Below are positions 26,961 to 37,728 of a stretch of 64,000 nucleotides of DNA, piece after piece. Position 1 is the stretch's first letter. The number at the start of each line of letters is the position of its first letter. The translations under genes were made by a program, and so were the position numbers. The notes under the pieces are model-generated. The model had not been told where the DNA came from and ran no database searches. It saw only the letters and a program-made list of their open reading frames with translations. The stretch spans positions 1,771,576 to 1,835,575 of the forward strand of contig JADJLP010000001.1 in the NCBI GenBank assembly GCA_016710065.1. The letters run 5' to 3'. This DNA is from Candidatus Ideonella esbjergensis. Its GTDB lineage: Bacteria > Pseudomonadota > Gammaproteobacteria > Burkholderiales > Burkholderiaceae_C.

Positions 26961-28619
26961 ATGAGTGCCACGACGTCGGCGGGCTCCAAGGCCGCTTTGA
27001 ACCCCTCCCCAGGCCCTGACATCACCGACTGGCGCCCGGAGGACGAGACCTTCTGGAACAGCACGGGCAAGAAGATCGCCTACCGAAACCTCTGGATCTC
27101 GGTGCCCGCGCTGCTGTGCGGCTTCGCGGTCTGGGGCATGTGGGGAATCATCACGGTGCAGATGCTCAACCTGGGCTTCCCCTTTACCCAGGCCGAGCTC
27201 TTCACGCTGACGGCGATCGCCGGCATCTCGGGCGCCACCATGCGCATCCCGGCCTCTTTCCTGATCCGCCTGGCCGGCGGGCGCAACACCATCTTTCTGA
27301 CCACGGCCATGCTGCTGGCGCCGGCCATCGGCACCGGCGTCGTGCTGCAGCACAAGGACTGGCCGCTGTGGGCCTTCCAGCTGATGGCGCTGTGGTCGGG
27401 CGTGGGCGGCGGCAACTTCGCCAGCTCGATGTCCAACATCAGCACCTTCTTCCCGAAGCGGCTGCAGGGCACGGCACTCGGCCTGAACGCCGGCCTGGGC
27501 AACTTCGGCGTGACGACGATGCAGATCGTCATTCCGCTGGTGATGACGGTGGGCCTGTTCGGTGCCTTCGGCGGCGAGCCGATGACGCTGGCGAAGGACA
27601 GCGGCTGGATCTTCGGCAAGATCGCCGCAGGCACGCCCACCTGGATCCAGAACGCCGGCTTCGCTTGGGTGCTGTCGCTGGTACCCCTGAGCGTGCTGTG
27701 CTGGTGGGGCATGAACAACCTGAAGACGGTGTCGCCTGCCACAGGCAGCCCGATCGTGGCGTTCGCCAAGATCACCTACCTGTACACGCTGGCCTTCGTG
27801 CCCGCGGTCTTCATGCTCTACCTGTACCTGCCCAAGCCCACCGGCCTGGGGCTGCTGAGCATGTGGGTGGCCATCCCGCTGGACGTGCTGCTGGCCCTGG
27901 GCATGATGAAGCTGGCGGCCTTCGGTGAGATGAAGGAGGGCGTGAAGAAGCAGTTCGCGATCTTCGGCAACAAGCACACCTGGTCGCTGACCGCTCTGTA
28001 CATCGTCACCTTCGGTTCCTTCATCGGCTTCTCGATGGCGTTGCCGCTGGCCATCACGGTGATCTTCGGCTTCCAGCACGTCCCGGATGCCAACGGCGTG
28101 ATGCAGCACGCGCTGAAGAACCCAAACGCTCCCTCGGCACTGACCTACGCGTGGATCGGCCCCTTCGTCGGCGCCGCCGTGCGCCCGCTGGGGGGCTGGA
28201 TCTCCGACAAGGTGGGCGGCTCCATCGTCACCCAGGTGATCTCGGTGGTGATGGCCATCGCCTCGGTTTGGGTGGGCTACGTGATGATGCAGGCCTACGG
28301 CTCTGCCACGCCCGAACAGTACTTCCCGATGTTCCTGGGGCTGTTCATGGTGCTGTTCTTCGCCAGCGGCATCGGCAACGGCAGCACCTTCCGCACCATC
28401 GGCGTCATCTTCGACCGCACCCAGGCCGGCCCCGTGCTGGGCTGGACCTCGGCCATCGCGGCCTACGGCGCCTTCATCGCGCCGGTGGTCATCGGCGCAC
28501 AAATCAAGGCCGGCACGCCGCAATACGCGATGTATGGCTTTGCGATCTTCTATGCCGTCTGCCTGGTGCTGAACTGGTGGTTCTACCTGCGTGGCAATGC
28601 CTACGTGAAGAACCCCTGA
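26961..28619 (+). CDS. narK2: nitrate/nitrite transporter, NarK2 type (MFS)
   Basis: 552 residues from ATG 26961, preceded by AAGGAG; a nearer ATG at 26956 stops after one codon. The N-terminal cytoplasmic segment reads DWRPEDETFWNSTGKKIAYRNLW, then the NNP motifs GATMRIPASFLIRLAGGRN, GVGGGNFASSMSNISTFFP and SGIGNGSTFRTIGVIF, with the second substrate Arg in GAAVRPLGGWISD. It probably exchanges nitrate for nitrite across the inner membrane. Longer than most NarK proteins because of inserts in the central loop. Confidence 0.88.
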   Translation: MSATTSAGSKAALNPSPGPDITDWRPEDETFWNSTGKKIAYRNLWISVPALLCGFAVWGMWGIITVQMLNLGFPFTQAELFTLTAIAGISGATMRIPASFLIRLAGGRNTIFLTTAMLLAPAIGTGVVLQHKDWPLWAFQLMALWSGVGGGNFASSMSNISTFFPKRLQGTALGLNAGLGNFGVTTMQIVIPLVMTVGLFGAFGGEPMTLAKDSGWIFGKIAAGTPTWIQNAGFAWVLSLVPLSVLCWWGMNNLKTVSPATGSPIVAFAKITYLYTLAFVPAVFMLYLYLPKPTGLGLLSMWVAIPLDVLLALGMMKLAAFGEMKEGVKKQFAIFGNKHTWSLTALYIVTFGSFIGFSMALPLAITVIFGFQHVPDANGVMQHALKNPNAPSALTYAWIGPFVGAAVRPLGGWISDKVGGSIVTQVISVVMAIASVWVGYVMMQAYGSATPEQYFPMFLGLFMVLFFASGIGNGSTFRTIGVIFDRTQAGPVLGWTSAIAAYGAFIAPVVIGAQIKAGTPQYAMYGFAIFYAVCLVLNWWFYLRGNAYVKNP

Positions 28620-28658
28620 CGCCGGGCCACGCGAGCGAGCTCAGTCACCGTCCACACC

Positions 28659-30050
28659 ATGACCGCCATGACGATCATCCAGGACTGGAACCCCGAGGAC
28701 CGCGGTTTCTGGGACCGCTCCGGTCACGCGGTGGCTCGGCGCAACCTGTGGCTGTCGATTCCTGCCTTGGCGCTGGCCTTCGCGGTGTGGATGCTGTGGT
28801 CGGTGGTGGTGGTGCATCTGCCTGCCGCAGGCTTTCGCTACAGCACCAACCAGCTGTTCTGGCTGACCGCGCTGCCGGCCTTGTGCGGCGCCACCCTTCG
28901 CATCTTCTACGCGTTCGCGGTGCCGATGATTGGCGGCCGCCGCTTCACCACGCTGGCCACCGCCAGCCTGCTGCTTCCCGCCGTCGGCATCGGCCTGGCG
29001 GTGCAAGACCCGAATACGCCCTTCGAGTGGATGGTGGTGCTGGCGCTGCTGTGTGGCCTGGGCGGAGGCAACTTCGCCAGCTCGATGGCCAACATCAGCT
29101 TCTTCTTTCCCAGCAGCCGCCAGGGCACTGCGCTGGGCCTGAATGCCGGCCTGGGGCACCTGGGCGTGGCGCTGGTCCAGATGTTGGTGCCGCTGGCCAT
29201 CAGCGCTGGGGTCTTCGGTGTGTTCGCCGGGCCCGCGCAGCCCACGGCACAGGGGCCGATGTGGCTGCAGAACGCCGGCTTCATCTGGGTGCCGCTGATC
29301 CTGGCCAGCACGGCGGCGGCCTGGTTCGGCATGGACGACCTGGCCGACAAGCACGCCGGCATGGCCGAGCAGGCCGTGATCTTCACGCGCAAACACAACT
29401 GGTTGATGTGCTGGCTGTACCTGGGCACGTTCGGGAGCTTCATCGGCTTCTCCGCCAGCTTGCCGATGCTGGCCCAGAGCCAGTTCCAACGGTCCGATGC
29501 ACTGCATCTGGTGTGGCTGGGTCCGTTGATCGGCGCCGTGCTTCGTCCACTGGGGGGCTGGATGGCCGACCACTGGGGCGGTGCGCGCGTCACCTTCTGG
29601 ATCTTCGTGACGATGGCGCTGGCGGCTGCAGCTGCGCTGTGGAGCCTTCCTGCGACAGACATGGCGGCCCAGTCCGGGCAGGGGGGGCACTTCCTCGGCT
29701 TCCTGGTGGCCTTCGGCGTGTTGTTCGCCGCTTCGGGCATCGGCAATGGCAGCACGTTCCGGATGATTTCGAGCCTGTTCGTGGCCGAGCGGGTGCGTCG
29801 TGCAGAAGGCCTGCCGTCGGCGCAGGCGCTTGCGGCCAAGGAAGGCGCGGTCGAAGCGGCTGCAGCCCTCGGCTTTGCCAGCGCCATCGGCGCCTACGGC
29901 GGCTTCTTCATTCCCAAGAGCGTGGGTTCCTCGCTGGCGATGACGGGCAGCGCATCGGCGGCGTTGGCGATGTTCATCGTGTTCTACCTCTCGTGCATCG
30001 CGCTGACCTGGTGGGCCTACAGCCGCCGCAACGCTCCCTATCCCTGCTGA
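28659..30050 (+). CDS. third NarK-type nitrate/nitrite transporter (MFS)
   Basis: 463 residues. It shares with the preceding protein the N-terminal segment (DWNPEDRGFWDRSGHAVARRNLW) and the NNP motifs GATLRIFYAFAVPMIGGRR, GLGGGNFASSMANISFFFP, GAVLRPLGGWMADHWGG and SGIGNGSTFRMIS, so it arose by tandem duplication of a NarK2-type gene. Both substrate Arg residues remain, so it is probably functional. A GC-rich 37-base gap leads to narG. Confidence 0.86.
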   Translation: MTAMTIIQDWNPEDRGFWDRSGHAVARRNLWLSIPALALAFAVWMLWSVVVVHLPAAGFRYSTNQLFWLTALPALCGATLRIFYAFAVPMIGGRRFTTLATASLLLPAVGIGLAVQDPNTPFEWMVVLALLCGLGGGNFASSMANISFFFPSSRQGTALGLNAGLGHLGVALVQMLVPLAISAGVFGVFAGPAQPTAQGPMWLQNAGFIWVPLILASTAAAWFGMDDLADKHAGMAEQAVIFTRKHNWLMCWLYLGTFGSFIGFSASLPMLAQSQFQRSDALHLVWLGPLIGAVLRPLGGWMADHWGGARVTFWIFVTMALAAAAALWSLPATDMAAQSGQGGHFLGFLVAFGVLFAASGIGNGSTFRMISSLFVAERVRRAEGLPSAQALAAKEGAVEAAAALGFASAIGAYGGFFIPKSVGSSLAMTGSASAALAMFIVFYLSCIALTWWAYSRRNAPYPC

Positions 30051-30087
30051 CATCCCCACGCGGACGACATCTTCCAAGGACGACAAC

Positions 30088-33000
30088 ATGAGCCACTTTC
30101 TGGACCGCCTCACCCACTTCTCGCTGCCCAAGGAGACCTTCTCGGGCGACCACGGCCTGACCACCGGTGAAGACCGCACCTGGGAAGATGCCTACCGCAA
30201 CCGCTGGGCCCACGACAAGATCGTGCGCAGCACGCACGGTGTGAACTGCACCGGCAGCTGCAGCTGGAAGATCTACGTCAAGGGCGGCATCGTCACCTGG
30301 GAAACCCAGCAGACCGACTACCCGCGCACACGCTGGGACATGCCCAACCACGAGCCGCGCGGCTGCGCCCGCGGCGCCAGCTACAGCTGGTACCTGTACA
30401 GCGCCAACCGTGTGAAGTACCCGATGGTGCGGGGCCGCCTGCTGGAGCGCTGGCGCGCGGCGATGAAGACGGCGAAGACGCCTGTCGATGCCTGGGCCAC
30501 CATCGTCGAGGACGACGCTGCCCGCCGCGACTACCAGAAGGTGCGTGGCATGGGCGGCTTTCGTGCGCAGCAGCTGGGACGAAGTCAACCAGATCATCGC
30601 GGCGTCCAACGTCTACACCATCAAGAAGCACGGCCCCGACCGCGTCATCGGTTTCAGCCCGATCCCGGCCATGAGCATGGTCAGCTACGCCGCCGGCAGC
30701 CGTTACCTCAGCCTGATCGGTGGCGTGTGCATGAGCTTCTACGACTGGTACTGCGACCTGCCGCCGGCCAGCCCGCAGGTGTGGGGCGAGCAGACCGACG
30801 TGCCCGAAAGCGCCGATTGGTACAACAGCACCTACATCATGGCCTGGGGCAGCAACGTGCCGCAGACCCGCACGCCAGACGCCCACTTCTTCACCGAGGT
30901 GCGCTACAAGGGCGCGAAGACGGTGGCCATCACGCCCGACTACAGCGAGGTGGCCAAGCTGGCGGACATCTGGCTGCACCCCAAGCAAGGCACCGATGCC
31001 GCTTTGGCGATGGCCATGGGGCACGTCGCGCTCAACGAGTTCTACTTCAAGCAGCGCAGCCCGTACTTCGACGACTACGCGCGCCGCTACACCGACCTGC
31101 CGCTGCTGGTGATGCTGAAGGAGCACACGCTCCCTAACGGCAGCAAGACCCTGGTGCCCGACCGCTACCTTCGCGCGTCGGACTTCAACGGCAAGCTCGG
31201 GCAGCAGAACAATCCCGAGTGGAAGACGGTGGCCTTCGACACGAACGGCCGCGCCGTGCTGCCCAACGGCAGCATCGGCTTCCGTTGGACACCTGAAGGT
31301 GGCGTCGACCAGGGCAAGTGGAACCTCGAGAGCAAGGAAGCGCGTCACGGCACCGACGTGAAGCTGAAGCTGTCGGTCATCGAGGATGGCGAGCAGGCCC
31401 ATGAGGTGGTCGACATCGGCCTGCCGTACTTCGGCGGCGTGAGCACGCCCCACTTCAAGTCCAACGCCCAGAACGGCGAAGTCAACTTCGTCAAGGTGCC
31501 GGCGGTGCGTTTGCGCCTGGGCAAAGAGGGCGAGCACCGCGAAGCGTTGGTGGCCACGGTGTTCGACCTGCAGGTGGCGCAGTACGGCATCGACCGTGGG
31601 CTGGGCTCGGGTGCAAAGTCGTACGACGACGATGCCGCCTACACCCCGGCCTGGGCCGAGAGCATCACCGGCACGCCGCGTGACCAGATCATCACGGTGG
31701 CCCGCCAGTTCGCCGAGAACGCGCACAAGACACACGGCAAGAGCATGGTGATCATCGGCGCGGCGATGAACCACTGGTACCACGCCGACATGAACTACCG
31801 CGGCGTCATCAACCTCTTGATGATGTGCGGCTGCATCGGCCAGAGCGGTGGTGGCTGGGCGCACTACGTTGGCCAGGAGAAGCTGCGCCCGCAGACAGGC
31901 TGGACCGCGCTGGCCTTTGCGCTGGACTGGATTCGCCCGCCGCGCCAGATGAACAGCACCAGCTTCTTCTACGCCCACACCGACCAGTGGCGCTACGAGA
32001 AGCTGGGCATGGAAGAGATCGTGTCACCGCTGGCCGACAAGGCACTGTATGCCGGCAGCATGATCGACTACAACGTGCGCGCCGAACGCATGGGCTGGCT
32101 GCCCAGCGCACCGCAGCTCAAGACCAACCCGATGCAGGTGGTGAAGGACGCCACCGCGGCCGGCATGGACCCGAAGGACTATGTCGTCAAGGCGTTGAAG
32201 GACGGCACGGTGCAGATGAGCTGCGAAGACCCGGACGCGCCGCAGAACTGGCCGCGCGTGCTGTTCGTGTGGCGCAGCAACCTGCTGGGCTCGTCGGGCA
32301 AGGGCCACGAGTACTTCTGCAAGCACCTGCTGGGCACCGAGAACGGCATCCAGGGCAAGGACCTGGGCGCCGATGATGCGAAGCCGAGTGAGGTGAAGTG
32401 GCACAAGGATGCGCCTGTCGGCAAGCTCGACCTGGTGGTCACGCTGGACTTCCGCATGAGCACCACCTGCCTGTACAGCGACATCGTGCTGCCCACGGCC
32501 AGCTGGTACGAGAAGAACGACCTCAACACCAGCGACATGCACCCCTTCATCCATCCGCTGAGCGCGGCCGTGGACCCGGTGTGGCAAAGCCGCAGCGACT
32601 GGGAGATCTACAAGGGCTTTGCGAAGACCTTCAGCGAGGTCTGCGTCGGCCACCTGGGCGTCGAGAAAGAGGTGGTGCTGACGCCCATCATGCACGACAC
32701 CGCCGGCGAACTGGCCCAGCCCTTCGAGGTGAAGGAATGGAAGAAGGGCCAGTGCGATCTGATCCCCGGCAAGACCGCGCCGCAGATCGCCGTGGTGGAG
32801 CGCGACTACCCGAACGTGTTCAAGCGCTTCACCGCCCTCGGCCCCCTGATGGACAAGCTGGGCAACGGCGGCAAGGGCATCGGCTGGAAGACCGGCACCG
32901 AGGTCGAGCAGCTCGGCCAGCTCAACGGCAAGACGCTGACCGAAGGCGTGACCAAGGGCATGCCGAAGATCGTGACCGACATCGATGCCTGCGAGGTCAT

Positions 33001-33895
33001 CCTGCAGCTGGCACCCGAGACGAACGGCCACGTGGCGGTGAAGGCCTGGCAGGCGCTGGGCAAGCAGACTGGCCGCGACCACACGCACCTGGCGCTGTAC
33101 CGCGAGGACGAGAAGATCCGCTACCGCGACGTGCAGGCGCAGCCGCGCAAGATCATCAGCAGCCCGACGTGGAGCGGCATCGAGAGCGAGACCGTTTCGT
33201 ACAACGCCGGCTACACCAACGTGCACGAGATGATTCCCTGGCGCACGCTGACCGGCCGCCAGCAGTTCTACCTGGACCACCCGTGGGTGATCGCCTTCGG
33301 CGAGGGCTTCAGCAGCTACCGCCCGCCGGTGGACCTGAAGACGACCTCCGGCATCCACAACATCAAGCCGAACGGCAACAAGGAGATCCTGCTCAACTTC
33401 ATCACGCCGCACCAGAAGTGGGGCATCCACAGCACCTACAGCGACAACCTGCTGATGCTGACGCTCAACCGCGGCGGCCCGGTGGTGTGGCTGAGCGAGG
33501 ACGACGCCAAGCGCAGCGGCATCGAGGACAACGACTGGGTCGAGGTCTTCAACATCAACGGGGCCATCGCAGCGCGCGCGGTGGTGAGCCAGCGCGTCAA
33601 CCCGGGCATGCTGCTGATGTACCACGCGCAGGAAAAGATCGTGAACACACCCGGGTCGCAGATCACCGGCGTGCGCGGCGGCATCCACAACAGCGTGACG
33701 CGCATCGTGCTGAAGCCCACCCACATGATCGGCGGCTACGCGCAGTTCAGCTACGGCTTCAACTACTACGGAACCATCGGCACCAACCGCGACGAGTTCG
33801 TCGTCGTGCGCAAGATGGCCAAGGTCGACTGGCTGGACACCCCCGCAGACGACCACCTCGCCGAGGCCTACCAGGGCCAGGGCGAGAACCCCTAA
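30088..33895 (+). CDS. narG: respiratory nitrate reductase alpha subunit, one-base frameshift
   Basis: Molybdenum-bis-MGD catalytic subunit of membrane-bound NarGHI, reducing nitrate to nitrite on the cytoplasmic face. The N-terminus carries the FS0 cluster motif HGVNCTGSCSWKIYV (His-Cys-Cys ligation). The frame breaks at 30559-30561: RGMGGF is followed by RAQQLG in the first frame, while VRSSWDEVNQIIAASNVYTI continues in the next. One extra T in the TTT run explains it; without it the product is about 1268 residues, the normal NarG size, and everything else is intact, including the HMPNHEPRGC and IKPNGNKEILLNF regions. Confidence 0.92.
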
Positions 33896-33923
33896 ACCTG
33901 CCGATCAGCCTAGGAGCAAGAAC

Positions 33924-35447
33924 ATGAAAGTACGCGCACAGATCGGCATGGTGCTGAACCTGGACAAGTGCATCGGCTGCCACACCTGCAGCGTGACCTG
34001 CAAGAACGTGTGGACCAGCCGCCCCGGCGTGGAGTACGCGTGGTTCAACAATGTCGAGACCAAGCCGGGCATCGGTTACCCCAAGGAGTGGGAGAACCAG
34101 GACAAGTGGAACGGTGGCTGGGTTCGCAAGGCCAATGGGTCGATCGAACCGCGCCAGGGGGGTAAGTGGAAGCTCTTGATGAAGATCTTCGCCAACCCCA
34201 ACCTGCCGCAGATCGACGACTACTACGAGCCCTTCACCTTCGACTACGACCACCTGCAGTCGGCGCCCGAGATGCAGCACGCGCCCACCGCGCGCCCACG
34301 CAGTCTGATCACGGGCAAGCGCATGGAGAAGATCGAGTGGGGCCCGAACTGGGAAGAGATCCTGGGCGGCGAGTTCTCGAAGCGCTCGAAGGACAAGAAC
34401 TTCGACGACATCCAGAAGGACATCTACGGCCAGTTCGAGAACACCTTCATGATGTACCTGCCCAGGCTGTGCGAGCACTGCCTGAACCCGGCCTGCGTCG
34501 CGAGTTGCCCTTCGGGCAGCATCTACAAGCGCGAGGAAGACGGCATCGTCCTGATCGACCAGGACAAGTGCCGCGGCTGGCGCATGTGCGTCAGCGGCTG
34601 CCCCTACAAGAAGATCTACTACAACTGGAAGAGCGGCAAGGCCGAAAAGTGCATCTTCTGCTACCCGCGCATCGAGGCCGGGCAGCCCACGGTGTGCTCT
34701 GAGACCTGCGTCGGCCGCATCCGCTACCTGGGCGTGCTGCTGTACGACGCCGACCGCATTCAAGAAGCCGCCAGCGTCGTCAACGACAAGGACCTGTACC
34801 AGGCCCAGCTCGACATCTTCCTGGACCCGAACGACCCGAAGGTGATTGCGCAGGCACGGCTGGACGGCATTCCCGACAACTGGATGGACGCGGCGCGCAA
34901 CAGCCCGGTCTACAAGATGGCCGTGGAGTGGAAGGTGGCCCTGCCGTTGCATCCCGAGTACCGCACGCTGCCGATGGTCTGGTACGTGCCGCCGCTGTCG
35001 CCGATCACGGCCGCGGCCAACGCCGGCCATGTCGGCACCAACGGCGAGATCCCGGACGTCAATCAGCTCCGCATCCCGGTCAAGTACCTGGCCAACCTGC
35101 TGACGGCGGGTGACACGGTGCCCGTGGTCGGGGCGCTGGAACGCATGCTGGCCATGCGCGCCTACCAGCGGGCCAAGCATGTGGACGGCACCGCCAACCA
35201 CGCCGCCATTGAGCAGGTGAAGCTGAGCGTGAACCAGGTCGAGGAGATGTACCGGGTGATGGCCATCGCCAACTACGAAGACCGCTTCGTCATTCCGACC
35301 ACACACCGCGAGTACGCCGAGAACGCCTTCAATGTGCGCGGGGGCTGCGGGTTCAGTTTCGGCAATGGGTGCAGCGAAGGGGTCAGTGAAACCAGCCTCT
35401 TCGGCAGCGAGAAGAAGCGCACCATTCCGATCAAGGCGGGGGTCTGA
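33924..35447 (+). CDS. narH: respiratory nitrate reductase beta subunit
   Basis: 507 residues, the usual NarH length. Four Cys clusters carry the [4Fe-4S]/[3Fe-4S] centres: CIGCHTCSVTCKNVW, CEHCLNPACVASCP, CRGWRMCVSGCP (Trp replacing one Cys, as in all NarH, for the [3Fe-4S] centre) and CIFCYPRIEAGQPTVCSETC. It passes electrons from NarI heme to NarG. It lies 28 bases after narG and is followed at once by narJ. Confidence 0.95.
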   Translation: MKVRAQIGMVLNLDKCIGCHTCSVTCKNVWTSRPGVEYAWFNNVETKPGIGYPKEWENQDKWNGGWVRKANGSIEPRQGGKWKLLMKIFANPNLPQIDDYYEPFTFDYDHLQSAPEMQHAPTARPRSLITGKRMEKIEWGPNWEEILGGEFSKRSKDKNFDDIQKDIYGQFENTFMMYLPRLCEHCLNPACVASCPSGSIYKREEDGIVLIDQDKCRGWRMCVSGCPYKKIYYNWKSGKAEKCIFCYPRIEAGQPTVCSETCVGRIRYLGVLLYDADRIQEAASVVNDKDLYQAQLDIFLDPNDPKVIAQARLDGIPDNWMDAARNSPVYKMAVEWKVALPLHPEYRTLPMVWYVPPLSPITAAANAGHVGTNGEIPDVNQLRIPVKYLANLLTAGDTVPVVGALERMLAMRAYQRAKHVDGTANHAAIEQVKLSVNQVEEMYRVMAIANYEDRFVIPTTHREYAENAFNVRGGCGFSFGNGCSEGVSETSLFGSEKKRTIPIKAGV

Positions 35448-35448
35448 C

Positions 35449-36171
35449 ATGAGCTTCTTCCACACCACCCCGTCGGCCGCCACCAAGACGCTGCGCGTGC
35501 TGGCCCACCTGCTGAGCTACCCCGACGCAGAACTGCGCGCGCACCTGCCCGAGCTACAGGCGGCACTGCATGAGGAGGGCGCACTCAGCCCAGCCCGACT
35601 CGCGGAGCTGGACGCGCTCATCACACGGCTGTCACGCCGCAGCCCGCTGGAGGTGGAGGCCGACCACGTCGAGCTCTTCGATCGCGGGCGTGGTACTGCG
35701 CTGCACCTGTTCGAGCATGTGCACGGCGACAGCCGCGACCGGGGCCCCGCCATGGTGGACCTGTGTCAGACCTACGAAGCTGCCGGCCTGTTCCTTGCGC
35801 CGGGCGAACTGCCTGACCACTTGACGGTGGTGCTCCAGTACGCGTCGACGCAGCCGCCCGTGCAGACCCGGGCCTTCCTGGCAGAGATCGCGCACATCCT
35901 GCAGGTGATATTCAGCGCATTGCTGCGACGCGAGGCTGCCCACGCTTGCGTGCTGGCCGCGTTGCTCGATCTCGCGGGCGAGAAGGCTCAGGCCGTCACC
36001 GTGCCGCCCGAGCCCGAGCTGGACGAGACCTGGGCCGAACCCATGGCCTTCGATGGCTGTTCCACCCAGGGCCAGGCGCGGCCCGGGCAGCCGCAACCGA
36101 TTCAGATCGTGCGCGCGCCCGTGAGTCACGCAACACGCGCCACCCCCCTCACGCCGGGAGCGTCCGCATGA
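35449..36171 (+). CDS. narJ: nitrate reductase molybdenum cofactor assembly chaperone
   Basis: 240 residues from ATG 35449, one base past the narH stop. The TorD/NarJ helical fold is shown by LRVLAHLLSYPDAELRAHLPEL, DHVELFDRGRGTALHLFEHVHGDSRDRG and EAAGLFLAPGELPDHLTVVLQY. NarJ binds apo-NarG for insertion of molybdenum cofactor and FS0. The C-terminal 60 residues are low-complexity (Pro/Ala/Gln). Its stop overlaps the narI start (ATGA). Confidence 0.93.
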   Translation: MSFFHTTPSAATKTLRVLAHLLSYPDAELRAHLPELQAALHEEGALSPARLAELDALITRLSRRSPLEVEADHVELFDRGRGTALHLFEHVHGDSRDRGPAMVDLCQTYEAAGLFLAPGELPDHLTVVLQYASTQPPVQTRAFLAEIAHILQVIFSALLRREAAHACVLAALLDLAGEKAQAVTVPPEPELDETWAEPMAFDGCSTQGQARPGQPQPIQIVRAPVSHATRATPLTPGASA

Positions 36172-36893
36172 ACACCCTCCACAACTTCATCTTCAACGTC
36201 TATCCGTACATCTGCCTCGCCGTGTTCTTCATGGGCAGCCTGGCCCGCTTCGACCGCGACCAGTACACCTGGAAGAGCGACAGCTCGCAGCTGCTGCGCA
36301 AGGCGCAGCTGCGCTGGGGCAGCAACCTGTTCCACGGCGGCATCCTCTTTCTGTTCTTCGGCCACCTGTTCGGCCAGCTCACGCCGCACGGGCTGTACGA
36401 GATCTTCGTCACGGCCTCGCAGAAGCAGCTGATCGCGGTGGTGGCCGGCGGTGTGGCCGGTGGCTTGTGCTTCATCGGGCTGACCATGCTGCTGCACCGC
36501 CGCCTGTTCGACCCTCGCATCCGCCTGACCAGCCACCGCACCGACATCGCGATCCTCGTCATCCTGTGGGTTCAGCTTGTCATCGGCCTGTCGACCCTGC
36601 CGGCGTCGCTGCATCACGTGTCCGACCCGCAGACCATGCTGCGCCTGGCCGAGTACCTGCAGGGCATCGTGCTGATGCAGCCCAATGCAGCATTGGTGGC
36701 GGGCATCGAATGGCACTTCCAGGCGCACATGCTGCTGGGCATGACGATCTTCCTGCTGTTCCCTTTCAGCCGCCTGGTGCATGTGTGGAGCGGCTTCGGC
36801 ACCCTGGCTTATCTGGTGCGCCCGTACCAGATGGTGCGTGCACGCCGGCTCAACGTGCCCGCCGGGCAGAGCCAGCCGCGGCGTGTCGGCTGA
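36168..36893 (+). CDS. narI: respiratory nitrate reductase gamma subunit (cytochrome b)
   Basis: 241 residues, five membrane segments, the family norm. His ligands for the two b hemes lie in LFHGGILFLFFGHLFG and in the C-terminal EWHFQAHMLLGMTIFLLFPFSRLVHVWSG. It oxidises quinol at the periplasmic side and anchors NarGH. Coupled to narJ by a four-base overlap. Confidence 0.94.
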   Translation: MNTLHNFIFNVYPYICLAVFFMGSLARFDRDQYTWKSDSSQLLRKAQLRWGSNLFHGGILFLFFGHLFGQLTPHGLYEIFVTASQKQLIAVVAGGVAGGLCFIGLTMLLHRRLFDPRIRLTSHRTDIAILVILWVQLVIGLSTLPASLHHVSDPQTMLRLAEYLQGIVLMQPNAALVAGIEWHFQAHMLLGMTIFLLFPFSRLVHVWSGFGTLAYLVRPYQMVRARRLNVPAGQSQPRRVG

Positions 36894-36926
36894 TCACGGG
36901 TTCCCCCACTACTGAAGGCCCAGACC

Positions 36927-37706
36927 ATGAACACCTCCGCTTCCGTGCTTCCCCAGGTCAATGGCGTCGTGCTGGCCTACCCCAACGAAGGGCTGACGAC
37001 CGAAGCCCTGCGGCAGCGGGCCTGTGCCGAACTGCTGCGCCAGGCGGCCATTCAGGCCGGCCTGTTGGCGGCTGACGACCCGCTGCCCCTTGGCGGCGCC
37101 ATGACCGAAGTCGCCAGCACCGCCATCGAAGCGCTGCTGGACCGCGAGCTGCACGTGCCCGAGCCGTCGGACGAAGCCCTTCGCCGACACCACGCGGCCC
37201 AGCGCGGCCGCTATGCCGTGGGTGAACGTGCACAGCTGCGCCACGTGTTGTTTGCCGTCACGCCGGGCGTGGATGTGAATGCCCTGCGCCAACGTGCCGA
37301 GGCCTGCCTGCTGGATGTGCGCTGCGCCTCGCCCGGTGGCGAAGACCGCTTCGCAATGGCGGCTGCTTCCACTTCCAACTGTCCCAGCGGTGCGGAGGGC
37401 GGCGCGCTGGGCTGGCTGACGGCCGACGCGTGTGCGCCGGAGTTCGCACGCGAGATCTTCGGCAAGCCCGAGGTCGGCGTGCTGCCGCGCCTGGTGCACA
37501 GCCGTTTCGGGCTGCACGTGGTGGAAGTGCTGGCGCGCGAACCTGGTCTGGACCCCGCGTTCGAGGCTGTGAAATCAGCCGTGGCGCAGGGGCTTCGACA
37601 GCAAGCCTTTGCCACGGCGCTGCGGCAGTATCTTCAACTTCTGGCGGGCTCGGCCACCGTGATGGGCGTCGACCTGGAAGCGGCCGAGTCGCCCTTGGTG
37701 CAGTAG
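36927..37706 (+). CDS. parvulin-type peptidyl-prolyl isomerase (NifM-like)
   Basis: 259 residues. An N-terminal helical region (LRQRACAELLRQAAIQAGLLA, EALLDRELHVPEPSDEALRR) is followed by a parvulin domain from about residue 90 (RAQLRHVLFAVTPGVDVNALRQRAE, GGALGWLTADACAPEFAREIFG, VHSRFGLHVVEVLARE). No signal peptide, so it acts in the cytoplasm. Genes of this type are commonly the fifth member of nar operons and presumably help fold NarG or NarH; here it follows narI by 33 bases. Confidence 0.88.
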   Translation: MNTSASVLPQVNGVVLAYPNEGLTTEALRQRACAELLRQAAIQAGLLAADDPLPLGGAMTEVASTAIEALLDRELHVPEPSDEALRRHHAAQRGRYAVGERAQLRHVLFAVTPGVDVNALRQRAEACLLDVRCASPGGEDRFAMAAASTSNCPSGAEGGALGWLTADACAPEFAREIFGKPEVGVLPRLVHSRFGLHVVEVLAREPGLDPAFEAVKSAVAQGLRQQAFATALRQYLQLLAGSATVMGVDLEAAESPLVQ

Positions 37707-37728
37707 CCCATCGCAGACCCGTCCCGCC

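Noticed and set aside
30540..30600. Programmed ribosomal frameshifting in narG
   Set aside because: No known family precedent, no classical slippery heptamer with downstream structure, and a one-base homopolymer error explains it more simply.
30293..33856. Long minus-strand open frames opposite narG
   Set aside because: narG motifs on the plus strand are unambiguous; the antisense frames have low-complexity composition and no recognisable motif.
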